From: Maridesulfovibrio ferrireducens
GTDB taxonomy: Bacteria; Desulfobacterota; Desulfovibrionia; Desulfovibrionales; Desulfovibrionaceae
DNA length: 64,000 nucleotides
Assembly: GCF_016342405.1 (NCBI RefSeq)
Contig: NZ_JAEINN010000007.1
Span: 1 to 64,000 of the forward strand
Direction of reading: 5' to 3'
Part shown: in pieces, positions 35,879 to 45,255 of the stretch
Layout of the letters: each line of letters begins with the position of its first letter
Numbering within the stretch: the stretch's first letter is position 1
The notes under the pieces: model-generated
Databases searched by the model: none
Told to the model about the DNA's origin: nothing
What the model saw: only the letters and a program-made list of their open reading frames with translations
Program-made: the position numbers and the translations under genes

Positions 35879-37075
35879 ATGGCTAGATCTCCCTTAACGT
35901 CTATAACGACAAAGACGTCTCCTACTATCCGGAATTATCATAAAGGTAAGGTTATTTTCCATGAAGGACAGGAAAGTAAAGTTGCTTATATGATTAAATC
36001 CGGTTCAGTTAATGTTTTTAAAAATATTGATAATAAAAAAACAGTATTAATGACTCTTCATCGTGGTGATATTTTTGGAGAAATGTCATTGCTTGCGAAC
36101 GAAAAACGTTCTGTAAGTGTTGAGGCTGCAAGCTATTGTGAATTAGTTCCTTTGACTGAGGATATCATGAATAGGCTGCTTGATGCCTCTCCTGTAACTA
36201 TTAAAAAAATAGTTGAATTGCTTGCTGAGCGGGTTTTACGTGTAGATAATGAAGCTGTTACTGTTGCCGAAGGTGGGCCGTTTCTTTCATTGGCTACAAT
36301 ATTAGACCTTGCTTACAAGGATTATGCGTATATTCCGCGAGATAAGAAGCGCGAAATAGAAAATTATGAGATGGGTCTTTCAGTAAAGTCTTTTACGGAA
36401 ACAGTGAAAAGTCTCGCTGTGTTTTCTACAATAGAAATTGATTCTTTTCTCCATACAATTTTTAAATTTAGACTGATTGATATTAAATCGAAGCAAAGGA
36501 GCGGTAAAAGTGCTTTTGTTGAAAGATATATCAAGATACCAGATTTTAATGAATTTATGTCATCTTTAAGAAAATTGTATTCAGAGGTCAAAGAGCTTGG
36601 GGCTGATGTTGAATACAAGATGAATTTTATGACTTTTTCCGATCTTGCAGTCCGAACAGGAAGTCGACCTGAATTTATTTATAACAAAGTTATGAAAGAA
36701 GAGTTCCCTGAAAATTTATTGTTTTTTAATAGAGCAAAAGCAATAAACTGGAGTAAGGATAAAGAACCTGATTTTTTTAAAAAATTTAAACGGCCTAAAA
36801 AATCCTTGAATGAAATTGATAATGTTGATGATTTTGTTTTTATTGATAATCCTACGTTACAAATAGCGTTGAAAGATTTTAATTATTATAAAATATCTGT
36901 TCTTTATTCTGCTGCCGATGAACAAAATAAAAAGAAAATTGTGCTGAATATAAATAGAAAACAAGCTGGAATTCTTCAGTCTGAACCGCCTGCCGCTCGT
37001 GATGTAAGCGATTTAGAGGTTCTGGAGTGTTCAGATGAAGTGATAGATATTATTAAAAAATTAAAAGGGTTATAG
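35879..37075 (+). CDS. Cyclic-nucleotide-binding-domain protein with FliG-C-like C-terminus
   Basis: 398 residues. Residues about 20-140 are a CNBD/CRP-type beta-roll: GKVIFHEGQESKVAYMIKSG, MTLHRGDIFGEMSLL and RSVSVEA, with the phosphate-binding cassette (GEMSLLANEKRSVSVEA). No CRP-type helix-turn-helix follows. Residues about 316-398 (VDDFVFIDNPTLQIALKDF, KISVLYSAADEQNKKKI, then VIDIIKKL) align by eye with the charged-helix end of the flagellar rotor protein FliG (VDDRSIQRLL..., ALKGA...). The downstream gene is a paralogue. Ligand (c-di-GMP, cAMP or other) cannot be told. It may couple a nucleotide signal to a FliG-like interaction surface. Confidence 0.75.
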   Translation: MARSPLTSITTKTSPTIRNYHKGKVIFHEGQESKVAYMIKSGSVNVFKNIDNKKTVLMTLHRGDIFGEMSLLANEKRSVSVEAASYCELVPLTEDIMNRLLDASPVTIKKIVELLAERVLRVDNEAVTVAEGGPFLSLATILDLAYKDYAYIPRDKKREIENYEMGLSVKSFTETVKSLAVFSTIEIDSFLHTIFKFRLIDIKSKQRSGKSAFVERYIKIPDFNEFMSSLRKLYSEVKELGADVEYKMNFMTFSDLAVRTGSRPEFIYNKVMKEEFPENLLFFNRAKAINWSKDKEPDFFKKFKRPKKSLNEIDNVDDFVFIDNPTLQIALKDFNYYKISVLYSAADEQNKKKIVLNINRKQAGILQSEPPAARDVSDLEVLECSDEVIDIIKKLKGL

Positions 37076-37076
37076 A

Positions 37077-38213
37077 GTGAGTTCTTTAAAACCTAAAACG
37101 ATAACTTTTTCAAAGGGTGATGTTATTTTCCGTGAAGGCGACATGGGAAATGTTGCCTATATTATTACCAAGGGTACTGTTAATATTGTTAAACAAATCC
37201 ATGGTGTTAATAATGTTTTAGCAACACTTGGTTCGGGTGAAATTTTTGGAGAAATGGCTATAATATCAAAGAGTCCTCGAGTTGCCGGGGCGGAAGCTGA
37301 AACAAGTTGTACTTTGATGGTTTTAACTGCCAACCTGATTATGACCTTGCTTAAAAAGAGCCATCCAACTGTATTTCATCTCACTCGGGTACTGGCCTCA
37401 AGACTTGCTACCGCTAATAAAAATATAATTGAAAACAGAAGTGGCAATATCTGGATGACCATGTGCCGTCTTCTTGATCTTAAATTTAGAATATTTACGA
37501 ATTCTCCGGAACAAGATAAAGAGGTTGGAGTTAATTATAAAGATTTTTGCTATGAACTTAGCAGCATAATAAATATTTCAGAATCAGAAATAGAAAGGAT
37601 GATTACTGCTGCTTGTTCTTTTAATCTTATAACAAAAAGTAAAATGGTAAGCAGAGTTTATCTTGCTATCAATGATCCTGAACACTTTTTGGAAGTGACA
37701 GAAAGTTTGTCTAATGATGTTAATAAGTTCAGAGGGAAGATCTGTTACACCGAATACGTTGATATTCATGACTTTTCTAAGCTGTTCGATTCTCTTCCAG
37801 ATCTGATTTATAAAAAAATAGGTGTTGGTGATTTTCCTGAAGATATTTGTGTCTTACACAAAGGCGCAACATACAAATGGGCTAAAAAGAAAGGAGATGA
37901 ATATTTTCTGGAAACCAAACGTAAACGTAAGTCCATTGAAGAGTTAGAAAATGTTAATGATATCGTTTTTGTTGATATTGGAACTTTAAAGCAAATTTTC
38001 AGCAGGCTTGGTTATTATAAGCTGGGTATATTATTGGCAATTGCCGCAGAAGAAGGCAGAGACCGGATATTAGCAGCGATTTCTTCAAAGATTGCAAACG
38101 CTATTACTAAAGAATCAAAAGGTTTAGACGCTATTGATCAGAACGAAGCTGATGAAGTGGAAGAAGAATTACTTGATATGATCAGAGAAGTTAAATTAGG
38201 TAAAAAGGAATAG
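37077..38213 (+). CDS. Second cyclic-nucleotide-binding-domain protein with FliG-C-like C-terminus
   Basis: 378 residues from a GTG start one base after the stop of its paralogue. CNBD at about 10-125 (GDVIFREGDMGNVAYIITKG, GSGEIFGEMAIISKSPRVAG). Residues about 293-378 (VNDIVFVDIGTLKQIFSRL, KLGILLAIAAEEGRDRIL, then EVEEELLDMIREV) show the same FliG-C-like order as the upstream protein. The two proteins are clearly homologous across their length, with the same domain order, so they arose by tandem duplication. They may work as a heteromer. No flagellar gene is nearby. A weak middle region (about 215-290) is shared but unassigned. Confidence 0.75.
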   Translation: MSSLKPKTITFSKGDVIFREGDMGNVAYIITKGTVNIVKQIHGVNNVLATLGSGEIFGEMAIISKSPRVAGAEAETSCTLMVLTANLIMTLLKKSHPTVFHLTRVLASRLATANKNIIENRSGNIWMTMCRLLDLKFRIFTNSPEQDKEVGVNYKDFCYELSSIINISESEIERMITAACSFNLITKSKMVSRVYLAINDPEHFLEVTESLSNDVNKFRGKICYTEYVDIHDFSKLFDSLPDLIYKKIGVGDFPEDICVLHKGATYKWAKKKGDEYFLETKRKRKSIEELENVNDIVFVDIGTLKQIFSRLGYYKLGILLAIAAEEGRDRILAAISSKIANAITKESKGLDAIDQNEADEVEEELLDMIREVKLGKKE

Positions 38214-38302
38214 TTTTGAAATGGCGAAACATTTCTTATAGTAAGTTAAAAACAACAGTGTCAACTCTTGCCAAAAAACCTTAGTACATGAGATAATAAG
38301 CT

Positions 38303-39226
38303 ATGATTAAAAGAATTACCATTATCAGCGGAAAAAAAGACAGTCCTATTCCTAAAGTAACTCCTGAGCAACTTTTTCAGGCTCACCCTCTTTGGGCAAG
38401 AGATATCGAGCACTTCAGTCCATGGAATAGTGAAGATGCTGAATATAGAACTTATTCCACTTGGTTATCCGGGGCTAGAGCCGGTAGACCTATAGCTATT
38501 TGTGGTTCCTGTATTTCAAGTATAGATGTCGCTTGGCGTCTTAATGCTCTTGAAGATCTGCCCGAATGGGGAAGTGTTCTGGCTGTTGAGCAGAATACAG
38601 GACGGGGCCAAGTCCGAAGAGAATGGATATCCCCTCCCGGTAATATTTATGGTACCATTAAATGGCCGTCTCTTCCTACTGGCGCTCCTGGAGAAGCCCG
38701 GCCTGTATGGACCAGAATTTTACCTCTTATCGTTGGTTATCTTGTCTGTGGTGCTCTTAAAGATATCGGAATTGAAACGCAGCTTAAATGGCCCAATGAT
38801 ATTCTGAAAGACGGCAAGAAAATCGGCGGAATTCTTATCGAAGAGCGTGGTTCAGTTATTATGGTCGGCATAGGTTTAAATACTGCGTCTGCTCCGCAAA
38901 GAGACAAGCTTCGTCCTGATCATGCTGTTACTGCTACAAAAATTAATACTGACGATATGCAGCTCGGACCTTTGGAAACTTGGATTCAGCTGATAGATTA
39001 TTTTAAAAACCAGTTTGATGCGATTGTTTCAACACAGGATCCTGAAGATTTTCTCAAAACACTGGCTGATCAACTGGTTTGGTTCGGTGAAGAAGTAAGA
39101 ATTGTGGATGGCCCGAAAGAAGTTTCAGTAGGACGCATATGTGGACTTTGTCCTGATGGCGGTCTTATTATTGAGAAGGATGGAGTTAAACATGAGGTTT
39201 ATTCCGGAAGTGTAATGCCTATCTAG
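38303..39226 (+). CDS. birA: Biotin-[acetyl-CoA carboxylase] ligase
   Basis: 307 residues. The biotinyl-AMP motif GRGQVRREW is at about 99-107 (GRGRxxR in the family), with LKWPNDI and KKIGGILIE after it, then a C-terminal SH3-like domain. The N-terminal ~70 residues do not form a winged helix, so it is a class I enzyme without repressor function. It attaches biotin to a lysine in carboxylase carrier proteins using ATP. 89 bases separate it from the CNBD gene and 161 from the PEP-synthase-like gene. Confidence 0.9.
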   Translation: MIKRITIISGKKDSPIPKVTPEQLFQAHPLWARDIEHFSPWNSEDAEYRTYSTWLSGARAGRPIAICGSCISSIDVAWRLNALEDLPEWGSVLAVEQNTGRGQVRREWISPPGNIYGTIKWPSLPTGAPGEARPVWTRILPLIVGYLVCGALKDIGIETQLKWPNDILKDGKKIGGILIEERGSVIMVGIGLNTASAPQRDKLRPDHAVTATKINTDDMQLGPLETWIQLIDYFKNQFDAIVSTQDPEDFLKTLADQLVWFGEEVRIVDGPKEVSVGRICGLCPDGGLIIEKDGVKHEVYSGSVMPI

Positions 39227-39387
39227 TTTTTATTATTATACCTCTGTTTTTTGGTTAAAATAGAGTGTATATATGAAAAAGTTACAATTTAAAAATATAA
39301 TTCTTAAAATTAAACACCTTATATTAAGCGGAATTTTTAAATAATTATTTCGCAGGCACAATCTTTATCTAGTTGTGTAAGGAGTAA

Positions 39388-42300
39388 ATGATGGCAGGTA
39401 AAACGGAAGAAACTGGTACTGCTAAAAAAGTAGAAACCGAAACTCCTAAGAAAAGTCAGGCTGTAAAACAACTTGAACAAAAGATGGTTTTAGCAGGTTC
39501 TGATATTGTAAAAATAGGAGAAGATGCGGAACTTTTAGTTGGCGGCAAAAACTATAATACTGCTCTGATCAGTCAGGTTGACGGTATTAGATCTCCGCAG
39601 TTCCGGGCAATTTCTTCTTTGGCTTTTCATCAATTACTGGATGAAACCAAGGTTCACGCAAGTGTTGTAAGGGCTGTTGTAGACAGTCAATATAATGCTG
39701 TTGATTGGAATAGTGAAAGCGTTAACAGTGATTCCGAATTTATACAGAATTTTGTTCGTTCGATTGCCTTTGTAATTAAAGAGGAAGCTCAAAAACATTC
39801 CGAAACTTTAATTCAACTAAGAACTTTCATTAATAACGTTGTTGAAGGATTTGCGACTTCTCCTGAAGGCATTGATCAATTGCGTAAAAGGTCTGTTCTG
39901 GTTCAAAGTGCGATCCTTTCAGTTGAGCTGCCTAAAGAAGTAGATGAAGCCGTCAAGTTCGCCTATTTATCTATTTGTAAAGATGCCGGGCTTGAGAATG
40001 AGCCTGTGGCTGTAAGATCCTCAGCAGCAGGGGAAGATAGCCGTAAAAAGGCTTTTGCCGGACTTCAGGATACTTACTTGAATATAGTCGGAGAAGATAA
40101 TTGCTCTGAAGCTTATCATTGGGATTGTGCTTCCGCATACAACCTCCGCAGTATGACTTATCGTCGTGAAGCAATTCTTGATGCTGTAACGCTTGCTGAA
40201 AATACCGGAGATGCGTCTATCGCAGAAATAGCCAAGAAAGAATGGGCTATTGAGAACACATCTCTGTCGGTTTGCATTATGCGTATGATCAATCCTGTCA
40301 TATCCGGAACAGCGTTCAGTGCTGATACTGCGACAGGGTGCCGTGGAACAGATCGAAAAGATCTTGTTTCCATTGATGCAAGTTACGGTCTCGGAGAAGC
40401 TGTTGTCGGCGGAATGGTTACTCCTGATAAATTTTATGTTTTCCAGCGTGATGACGGTTCTGAAGTCGTTGTTCGTAATATGGGAAACAAAGACAAAAAG
40501 ATTGTTTACAGTGAGAAGGGCGGTACTAAAGTTGAAAAGGTTCAGCCTAATGAAATTTTCCGCTGGGCTTTATCACTTGCACAGGCTGAAGAAGTCGCCA
40601 AAGGTGTCCGCTCAATAAGTCATGCTTATGGTGGTATGATTATGGATACTGAATTCTGTCTCGACGCATCGGATCGTTTATGGTTTGTGCAGGCTCGCCC
40701 TGAAACTCGCTGGAATGAAGATTTTGAACAGCATCCGGATACAATCTTCATGCGCAGACTGGAAGTTGATCCCAAGGCTTTGGTTTCAGCAGAAGTTCTT
40801 CTCGAAGGTAACGGAGCTTCTCGCGGAGCCGGTCAGGGTACTGTTAAATATCTGCGTTCAGCCCTTGAGCTTAATAAGATTAACAAAGGTGATATTCTGG
40901 CCGCAGCTCGTACCGACCCGGACATGGTGCCGGGAATGCGTATTGCCGCGGGTATTATGGCTGATGTCGGTGGTGACACCAGTCATGCCGCGATTACTTC
41001 CCGTGAACTCGGAATTCCCGCAATCATCGGTATTCAGCGTCTTGAAATTCTTCGTTCACTTGATGGACAGGAAGTCACTGTCGACGGTTCCAGAGGTAAA
41101 GTTTATCGCGGACTGCTCCCGTTGCGTGAAGTTGGCGGTACAATTGATACCTCTAAGCTTCCTGCTACCAAGACCAAAGTCGGGCTTATCCTTGCTGACG
41201 TGGGTCAATCACTATTCCTTTCACGCCTCAGAGAAGTTCCTGATTTTGAAGTGGGCTTGCTGAGAGCTGAATTTATGCTTGGTAATGTAGGTGTCCATCC
41301 ATTGGCCCTTGAAGCTTATGATAACGGAGCTCTTGATAAGTTAATTCAGGATAAACTTGATGAACTTGATGCAAGACTCACTGCTGTTATGAGATCTCAG
41401 CTTGATTCAGGTCTTATTTCTTTGAATATTAAGCTCAGGGAATATGTAGGGGCTCTTACCGGGCTTGCTGATGAAATGGATGCGCTTGCCAGCGGTGAAA
41501 ATGCCAGAGGAACTGAAGAAGTTCTGGCAATGCATCGCAGGCTCAGAGAGCTTGATAAAAAATTAGATAATTATTTGATGCACGGCGCAGAAAGTCTTTA
41601 TATTCTGAAGACTTCTGTTAAAATTGAAGAGCATGTTAAAGCTGTTTTAGGACTCCAGCACGGTGTTGAAGAAAACGCAGATTCACGCTTTATCTATAGA
41701 CGTTCCGAGTCTTCTGATGAAATCTCAGAGATGTTGGAACAAGCTGTCAAGAATCCGATTGTTATTGAACTTAACGAAAAAATTAAAGCTTTACGTGAAG
41801 AAGTTGCTCGTAAGATGGGACTTAAGTCTGAAATGGACGAGGTTCGCACCTTAAGAAAGCGTATTTTTGAACTTCTCCAGTCTCGCGGACTGCGTTCAGG
41901 TAAAGAAAACTATATTCAGACCTTGTCGCAAGGACTTGCTTTGTTCTCGATGGCTTTTTACGGCAAAGACATCATTTACAGAACCACAGATTTTAAAACA
42001 AACGAATATCATAACCTGCTTGGCGGACTTCTTTTTGAAAACCATGAAGACAATCCGATGCTTGGATATCGTGGTGTTTCCAGAGATGTCCATGATTGGG
42101 AGCTTGAAGCTTTCAAACTGGCAAGAGGTGTTTTCGGTGGAAAGAATCTTCATCTGATGCTTCCTTTTGTTAGAACAATTGAAGAAGCCCGGAGTATGAA
42201 ACGTTACCTTGCTCAGGTTCATCATCTTGAATCAGGAAAGGATGATTTGAAGCTTATCCTGATGGCGGAAATCCCAAGTAATGCAATTCTCAGTAAAGAG

Positions 42301-42975
42301 TTTATTAAAGAAGTTGATGGTTTCTCCATCGGCTCGAATGATATGACTCAGCTTGTTCTCGGAACAGACAGAGATAATTCCAGGTTGCAGCATATTTATG
42401 ACGAAGAAGATCCTGCGGTAGTATGGGCGATTCTTTCGACTATCTTCACGGGGCAGAAATTCAGTAAGAAAATCGGTTTCTGCGGTCAGGGAGTCTCGAA
42501 TAGTGTCATCCTGCGCGGGGTTGTTTGCATTGCCGGTATTGTTTCCGCATCTGTTGTGCCTGATACTTATCTTCAGACAAAGCTGGATATGGCTGCTGTA
42601 GAAGCTGAAAACATTAAGGTTAGCGAACTTGGTAAGTGGATAAATGCAAGACATTTTGAACGGCTCGCTAAGTTGATGGAAGGAAATGGATACGGTCATA
42701 TTATTAAGAAATATAAAACTCCTGAAGATCTCGAAGATTGGTATGAAGGTGAAATAAGAAGACTTAATGAACAGCTTCGTGACAACATAGATACTCCTAA
42801 GGAAGATTTTTACAGACAGGAAATGAACGCTTTCCGCGGAACATTTCATAAACCTGTAATTTATTCCGCATGGAATTGGTCACAAACAGTCGAAGATGCA
42901 ATGCATCATGCCGGGTTTGCTACTTTTGAAGAGCAGGAAGCGGCTCTGAAAAAACAGTATTCCAAGAAGTGGTAA
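39388..42975 (+). CDS. Large PEP synthase-like enzyme
   Basis: 1195 residues, against about 790 for PpsA. N-terminal ATP-grasp (about 45-460; AVRSSAAGEDSRKKAFAG), swivelling phospho-His domain with His533 (GGDTSHAAITSREL) and C-terminal TIM barrel from about 594 with the PEP-site motifs TTDFKTNEYHNLLGG, DNPMLGYRG, FSIGSNDMTQL and the cysteine near 1032 (GFCGQG). The extra length is mainly a helical insertion within the barrel (about 650-850) and a ~130-residue tail. Every catalytic group is present, so it should convert pyruvate and ATP to PEP or run a related phosphotransfer. AAGGAG precedes the two candidate ATGs (39388, 39391). Substrate is inferred. Confidence 0.85.
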   Translation: MMAGKTEETGTAKKVETETPKKSQAVKQLEQKMVLAGSDIVKIGEDAELLVGGKNYNTALISQVDGIRSPQFRAISSLAFHQLLDETKVHASVVRAVVDSQYNAVDWNSESVNSDSEFIQNFVRSIAFVIKEEAQKHSETLIQLRTFINNVVEGFATSPEGIDQLRKRSVLVQSAILSVELPKEVDEAVKFAYLSICKDAGLENEPVAVRSSAAGEDSRKKAFAGLQDTYLNIVGEDNCSEAYHWDCASAYNLRSMTYRREAILDAVTLAENTGDASIAEIAKKEWAIENTSLSVCIMRMINPVISGTAFSADTATGCRGTDRKDLVSIDASYGLGEAVVGGMVTPDKFYVFQRDDGSEVVVRNMGNKDKKIVYSEKGGTKVEKVQPNEIFRWALSLAQAEEVAKGVRSISHAYGGMIMDTEFCLDASDRLWFVQARPETRWNEDFEQHPDTIFMRRLEVDPKALVSAEVLLEGNGASRGAGQGTVKYLRSALELNKINKGDILAAARTDPDMVPGMRIAAGIMADVGGDTSHAAITSRELGIPAIIGIQRLEILRSLDGQEVTVDGSRGKVYRGLLPLREVGGTIDTSKLPATKTKVGLILADVGQSLFLSRLREVPDFEVGLLRAEFMLGNVGVHPLALEAYDNGALDKLIQDKLDELDARLTAVMRSQLDSGLISLNIKLREYVGALTGLADEMDALASGENARGTEEVLAMHRRLRELDKKLDNYLMHGAESLYILKTSVKIEEHVKAVLGLQHGVEENADSRFIYRRSESSDEISEMLEQAVKNPIVIELNEKIKALREEVARKMGLKSEMDEVRTLRKRIFELLQSRGLRSGKENYIQTLSQGLALFSMAFYGKDIIYRTTDFKTNEYHNLLGGLLFENHEDNPMLGYRGVSRDVHDWELEAFKLARGVFGGKNLHLMLPFVRTIEEARSMKRYLAQVHHLESGKDDLKLILMAEIPSNAILSKEFIKEVDGFSIGSNDMTQLVLGTDRDNSRLQHIYDEEDPAVVWAILSTIFTGQKFSKKIGFCGQGVSNSVILRGVVCIAGIVSASVVPDTYLQTKLDMAAVEAENIKVSELGKWINARHFERLAKLMEGNGYGHIIKKYKTPEDLEDWYEGEIRRLNEQLRDNIDTPKEDFYRQEMNAFRGTFHKPVIYSAWNWSQTVEDAMHHAGFATFEEQEAALKKQYSKKW

Positions 42976-42990
42976 AGTTATATTAATCAA

Positions 42991-43028
42991 TTAGCAGGAC
43001 TGATTCAGTTAAGTATCGGTCCTGCTAA
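42991..43028. terminator. Inverted repeat after PEP synthase-like gene
   Basis: TTAGCAGGAC (42991-43000) and GTCCTGCTAA (43019-43028) are exact complements, 18-base loop, but there is no T-run. It may be a factor-dependent terminator or 3'-end hairpin. Confidence 0.5.
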
Positions 43029-43068
43029 CTGATATTTGTATGTTCTTTGGGGTGTTAAGGAGCAAGCC

Positions 43069-43097
43069 TTGACAGAAAAGGTGGGCAAAGGCATATT
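43069..43097 (+). promoter_or_regulatory. Sigma-70-like promoter for the lipoprotein gene
   Basis: TTGACA (43069-43074) with a 17-base spacer and CATATT (43092-43097), ending 21 bases before the ATG of the TIGR04073 gene. The -35 is a full match; the -10 is moderate. Confidence 0.5.
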
Positions 43098-43118
43098 TGC
43101 GACATAACAGGAGCCAAA

Positions 43119-43559
43119 ATGTACCAGTCTAAATGGTTTATAAAAACAATTCTCATAGCAATCAGTCTGTCGATGCTTATCCTTTGCGGCTGCTCCATGA
43201 AGTCAGATAACTATGTTGGAAGTCAGGATTCTTATGGCTCAAGAGTTTCACGTAAACTCGGGCGGGGAATGACTAATATAATAACTGCTCCGATTGAAAT
43301 TCCAAATCAGGCTGTTAATATGTCTGCAGAAAGTGATGTCCCTGCTGAGCAATTGGCTGGATATTTTGGCGGTTTCATAACAGGGTTTGCGTATGGTACC
43401 GGAAGGGTTGTTTCCGGGATGTATGATATTGTTACTTCTCCTTTTGGTGGGCCTGCCGGTCCTACAATGGATGAGGAATTTATTTCGTCCGAATTTGCTG
43501 ATAAAGTTGATGAGCGTAACGATAGTTATATGGATATTTCCAACATAGCTATGGATTGA
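43119..43559 (+). CDS. TIGR04073-type small lipoprotein
   Basis: 146 residues with a lipobox (LCGC at 22-25, lipidated Cys25). The family motifs are visible: RKLGRGMTNIITAPIEIPNQ and GFAYGTGRVVSGMYDIVTSPF, the pattern of TIGR04073 proteins, which occur in many Gram-negative sulfate and iron reducers. Function is unknown; despite the family's name linking it to exosortase, no exosortase is seen here. A CAGGAG site lies before the ATG. Terminator at 43619. Confidence 0.82.
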   Translation: MYQSKWFIKTILIAISLSMLILCGCSMKSDNYVGSQDSYGSRVSRKLGRGMTNIITAPIEIPNQAVNMSAESDVPAEQLAGYFGGFITGFAYGTGRVVSGMYDIVTSPFGGPAGPTMDEEFISSEFADKVDERNDSYMDISNIAMD

Positions 43560-43618
43560 TTTGTGTAGTTTTTAATTACTCAATTATTCTCTTGCTAGAC
43601 AAAGTTATTTAAAAATTT

Positions 43619-43655
43619 AACCCTCCACAGGATTTTCCGTTGGAGGGTTTTTATT
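43619..43655 (+). terminator. Terminator between lipoprotein genes
   Basis: AACCCTCCA (43619-43627) pairs with TGGAGGGTT (43641-43649), followed by TTTTATTT. Confidence 0.85.
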
Positions 43656-43686
43656 TGTATTTATTCCAAAGAGATGAAGGATTAAT

Positions 43687-44502
43687 ATGTTAAAGAATAC
43701 GGCGCTTTTTATCGTATTGGTAATGTTTGCATCGGGCTGCGTTAGCAAACAGGGATTAAAAGAACAGATTGCTCAAGTCATAAAGGATAATCCGCAGATT
43801 GTTTTAGATGCTATGCGCGAAAATAATATTGAGCTTCTTACAATCGTAGAAAGCGGTATTGATTCGAGGAGCGAGTTGAATCGTAGAGAGAAATTTCAAG
43901 CTGAAATTGATAATCCTCTTAACCCTGTTATTTCTCCTGATAGAGCAAGCATTGGTAATCCTGAAGCCCTTGTTACCATTGTTGAATATTCCGATTTTCT
44001 TTGCCCTTATTGTAGTAAAGGTGCAAAAGTTGCGCGGGATCTTGTCGCCAGTAATCCCAATAAATACAGATTGATATATAAACATCTTCCTCTGCATGAG
44101 GAATCTAAAAAACTTGCGGCTGTTTATGAGGCCATTGCTCTTTTAGATAAAGAAAAAGCATTCAAATTTCATGATGTCGCGTTTGAAATGCAAAAAAGCC
44201 TGTATAACGATAGTAATGGAAAAATCTTAGGCAAGATTTTGCTCGATCTTGATATTGATCTTAATGAGTTAGAGAAGGTTTTGAAATCTAAAAAAATTGT
44301 TGAAAATCTTGCCGGAGACAAAGCAGAAGCCAAATCGTTTGGATTTGATGCAACTCCTACTTTTCTCGTCAATGGTGTATCAATTCGCGGCTATGTTCCT
44401 GCTGATAAATTCGAATCGATAATTGGGTTTATTTTGGAAAAAAGTCCCAAAAAAGAAGCTGATGATGGCGAAGTTTGTGAAGATTGTCTGAATAAAATGT
44501 AA
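43687..44502 (+). CDS. DsbA-family thiol-disulfide lipoprotein
   Basis: 271 residues with a lipobox (FASGC, Cys18), so probably anchored to a membrane on the periplasmic side. The thioredoxin-like domain starts near 80 (IGNPEALVTIVEYSDFLCPY) with active-site CPYC (Cys106, Cys109), a helical insert, and the cis-proline loop (ATPTFLVNGVSIRGY). The layout matches the DsbA/BdbD/ScsC group. The N-terminal segment (KDNPQIVLDAMREN) is typical of Desulfovibrio and Geobacter members. It likely oxidises or shuffles periplasmic disulfides. A short gap separates it from the methyltransferase gene. Confidence 0.85.
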   Translation: MLKNTALFIVLVMFASGCVSKQGLKEQIAQVIKDNPQIVLDAMRENNIELLTIVESGIDSRSELNRREKFQAEIDNPLNPVISPDRASIGNPEALVTIVEYSDFLCPYCSKGAKVARDLVASNPNKYRLIYKHLPLHEESKKLAAVYEAIALLDKEKAFKFHDVAFEMQKSLYNDSNGKILGKILLDLDIDLNELEKVLKSKKIVENLAGDKAEAKSFGFDATPTFLVNGVSIRGYVPADKFESIIGFILEKSPKKEADDGEVCEDCLNKM

Positions 44503-44520
44503 TTTTTGTAGAGAAATAAA

Positions 44521-45255
44521 ATGAGAGATGTAACCAACATTGTTGACCCTCCAGAAGATTTGCATATTTGTTTCGGAGGGGGAGATTTTCGTAAAATCGG
44601 TCAAAAAATGATTACCCTTTGTAAGGATCAGTTAGAGCTTGCTCCGAATGAGAAAGTTTTGGATATTGGTTGCGGAGTTGGAAGACTTGCTTTCCCCTTG
44701 CTGGAATATTTGAATGAAAGTGGCAGGTACGAAGGTTTTGATACTTTTCCGGCCGGTGTTAAATGGTGTTCTGAAAACATTACTCCTGAATTTCCAAATT
44801 TTAATTTTCAACAAGTTGATATTTTTAATACAACCTATAATCCATACGCTCAGACGAAAGCCTCTGAATTCATTTTTCCCTATGGTGATAACACTTTTGA
44901 CCTCGTGTTGTTGAATTCTGTTTTCACTCATATGATGCCTGATGATATCATTAATTATCTGTCTGAAATCGATAGAGTTTTAAATGATAAGGGTAGAGTG
45001 TTCGTGACATTTTTTCTGATCAATAAAGAGTCTCTTGAATTGATGAATCTAGGAAAAAGTGTTCATGATTTCCATAAGTTCGGAGTTTTTTATACCGCAG
45101 ATCCCAAAGAGCCGATGGACGCTGTAGGGTATGATGAGCAGTTCGTATTTAATCTATTTGAGAAGCATAATTTTAAAATTAAAGAAGTCATGTACGGAAA
45201 TTGGAGTGGCATAAAATCTGGCAATCATCAGGATATTGTGCTGCTTACACGATGA
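44521..45255 (+). CDS. Class I SAM-dependent methyltransferase
   Basis: 244 residues. Motif I is VLDIGCGVGRLAFPLLEYL near residue 44, motif II the acidic end of GRYEGFDTF, and motif IV FDLVLLNSVFTHMM, as in Methyltransf_11/25. Substrate cannot be read. The gene starts 18 bases after the Dsb lipoprotein gene, so likely co-transcribed. Its stop directly abuts the stop of larB on the other strand with no base between. Confidence 0.8.
   Translation: MRDVTNIVDPPEDLHICFGGGDFRKIGQKMITLCKDQLELAPNEKVLDIGCGVGRLAFPLLEYLNESGRYEGFDTFPAGVKWCSENITPEFPNFNFQQVDIFNTTYNPYAQTKASEFIFPYGDNTFDLVLLNSVFTHMMPDDIINYLSEIDRVLNDKGRVFVTFFLINKESLELMNLGKSVHDFHKFGVFYTADPKEPMDAVGYDEQFVFNLFEKHNFKIKEVMYGNWSGIKSGNHQDIVLLTR

Noticed and set aside
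42232-42849. Minus-strand 205-codon open frame inside the PEP synthase-like gene
   Set aside because: It overlaps conserved catalytic motifs on the other strand and has no motif of its own.
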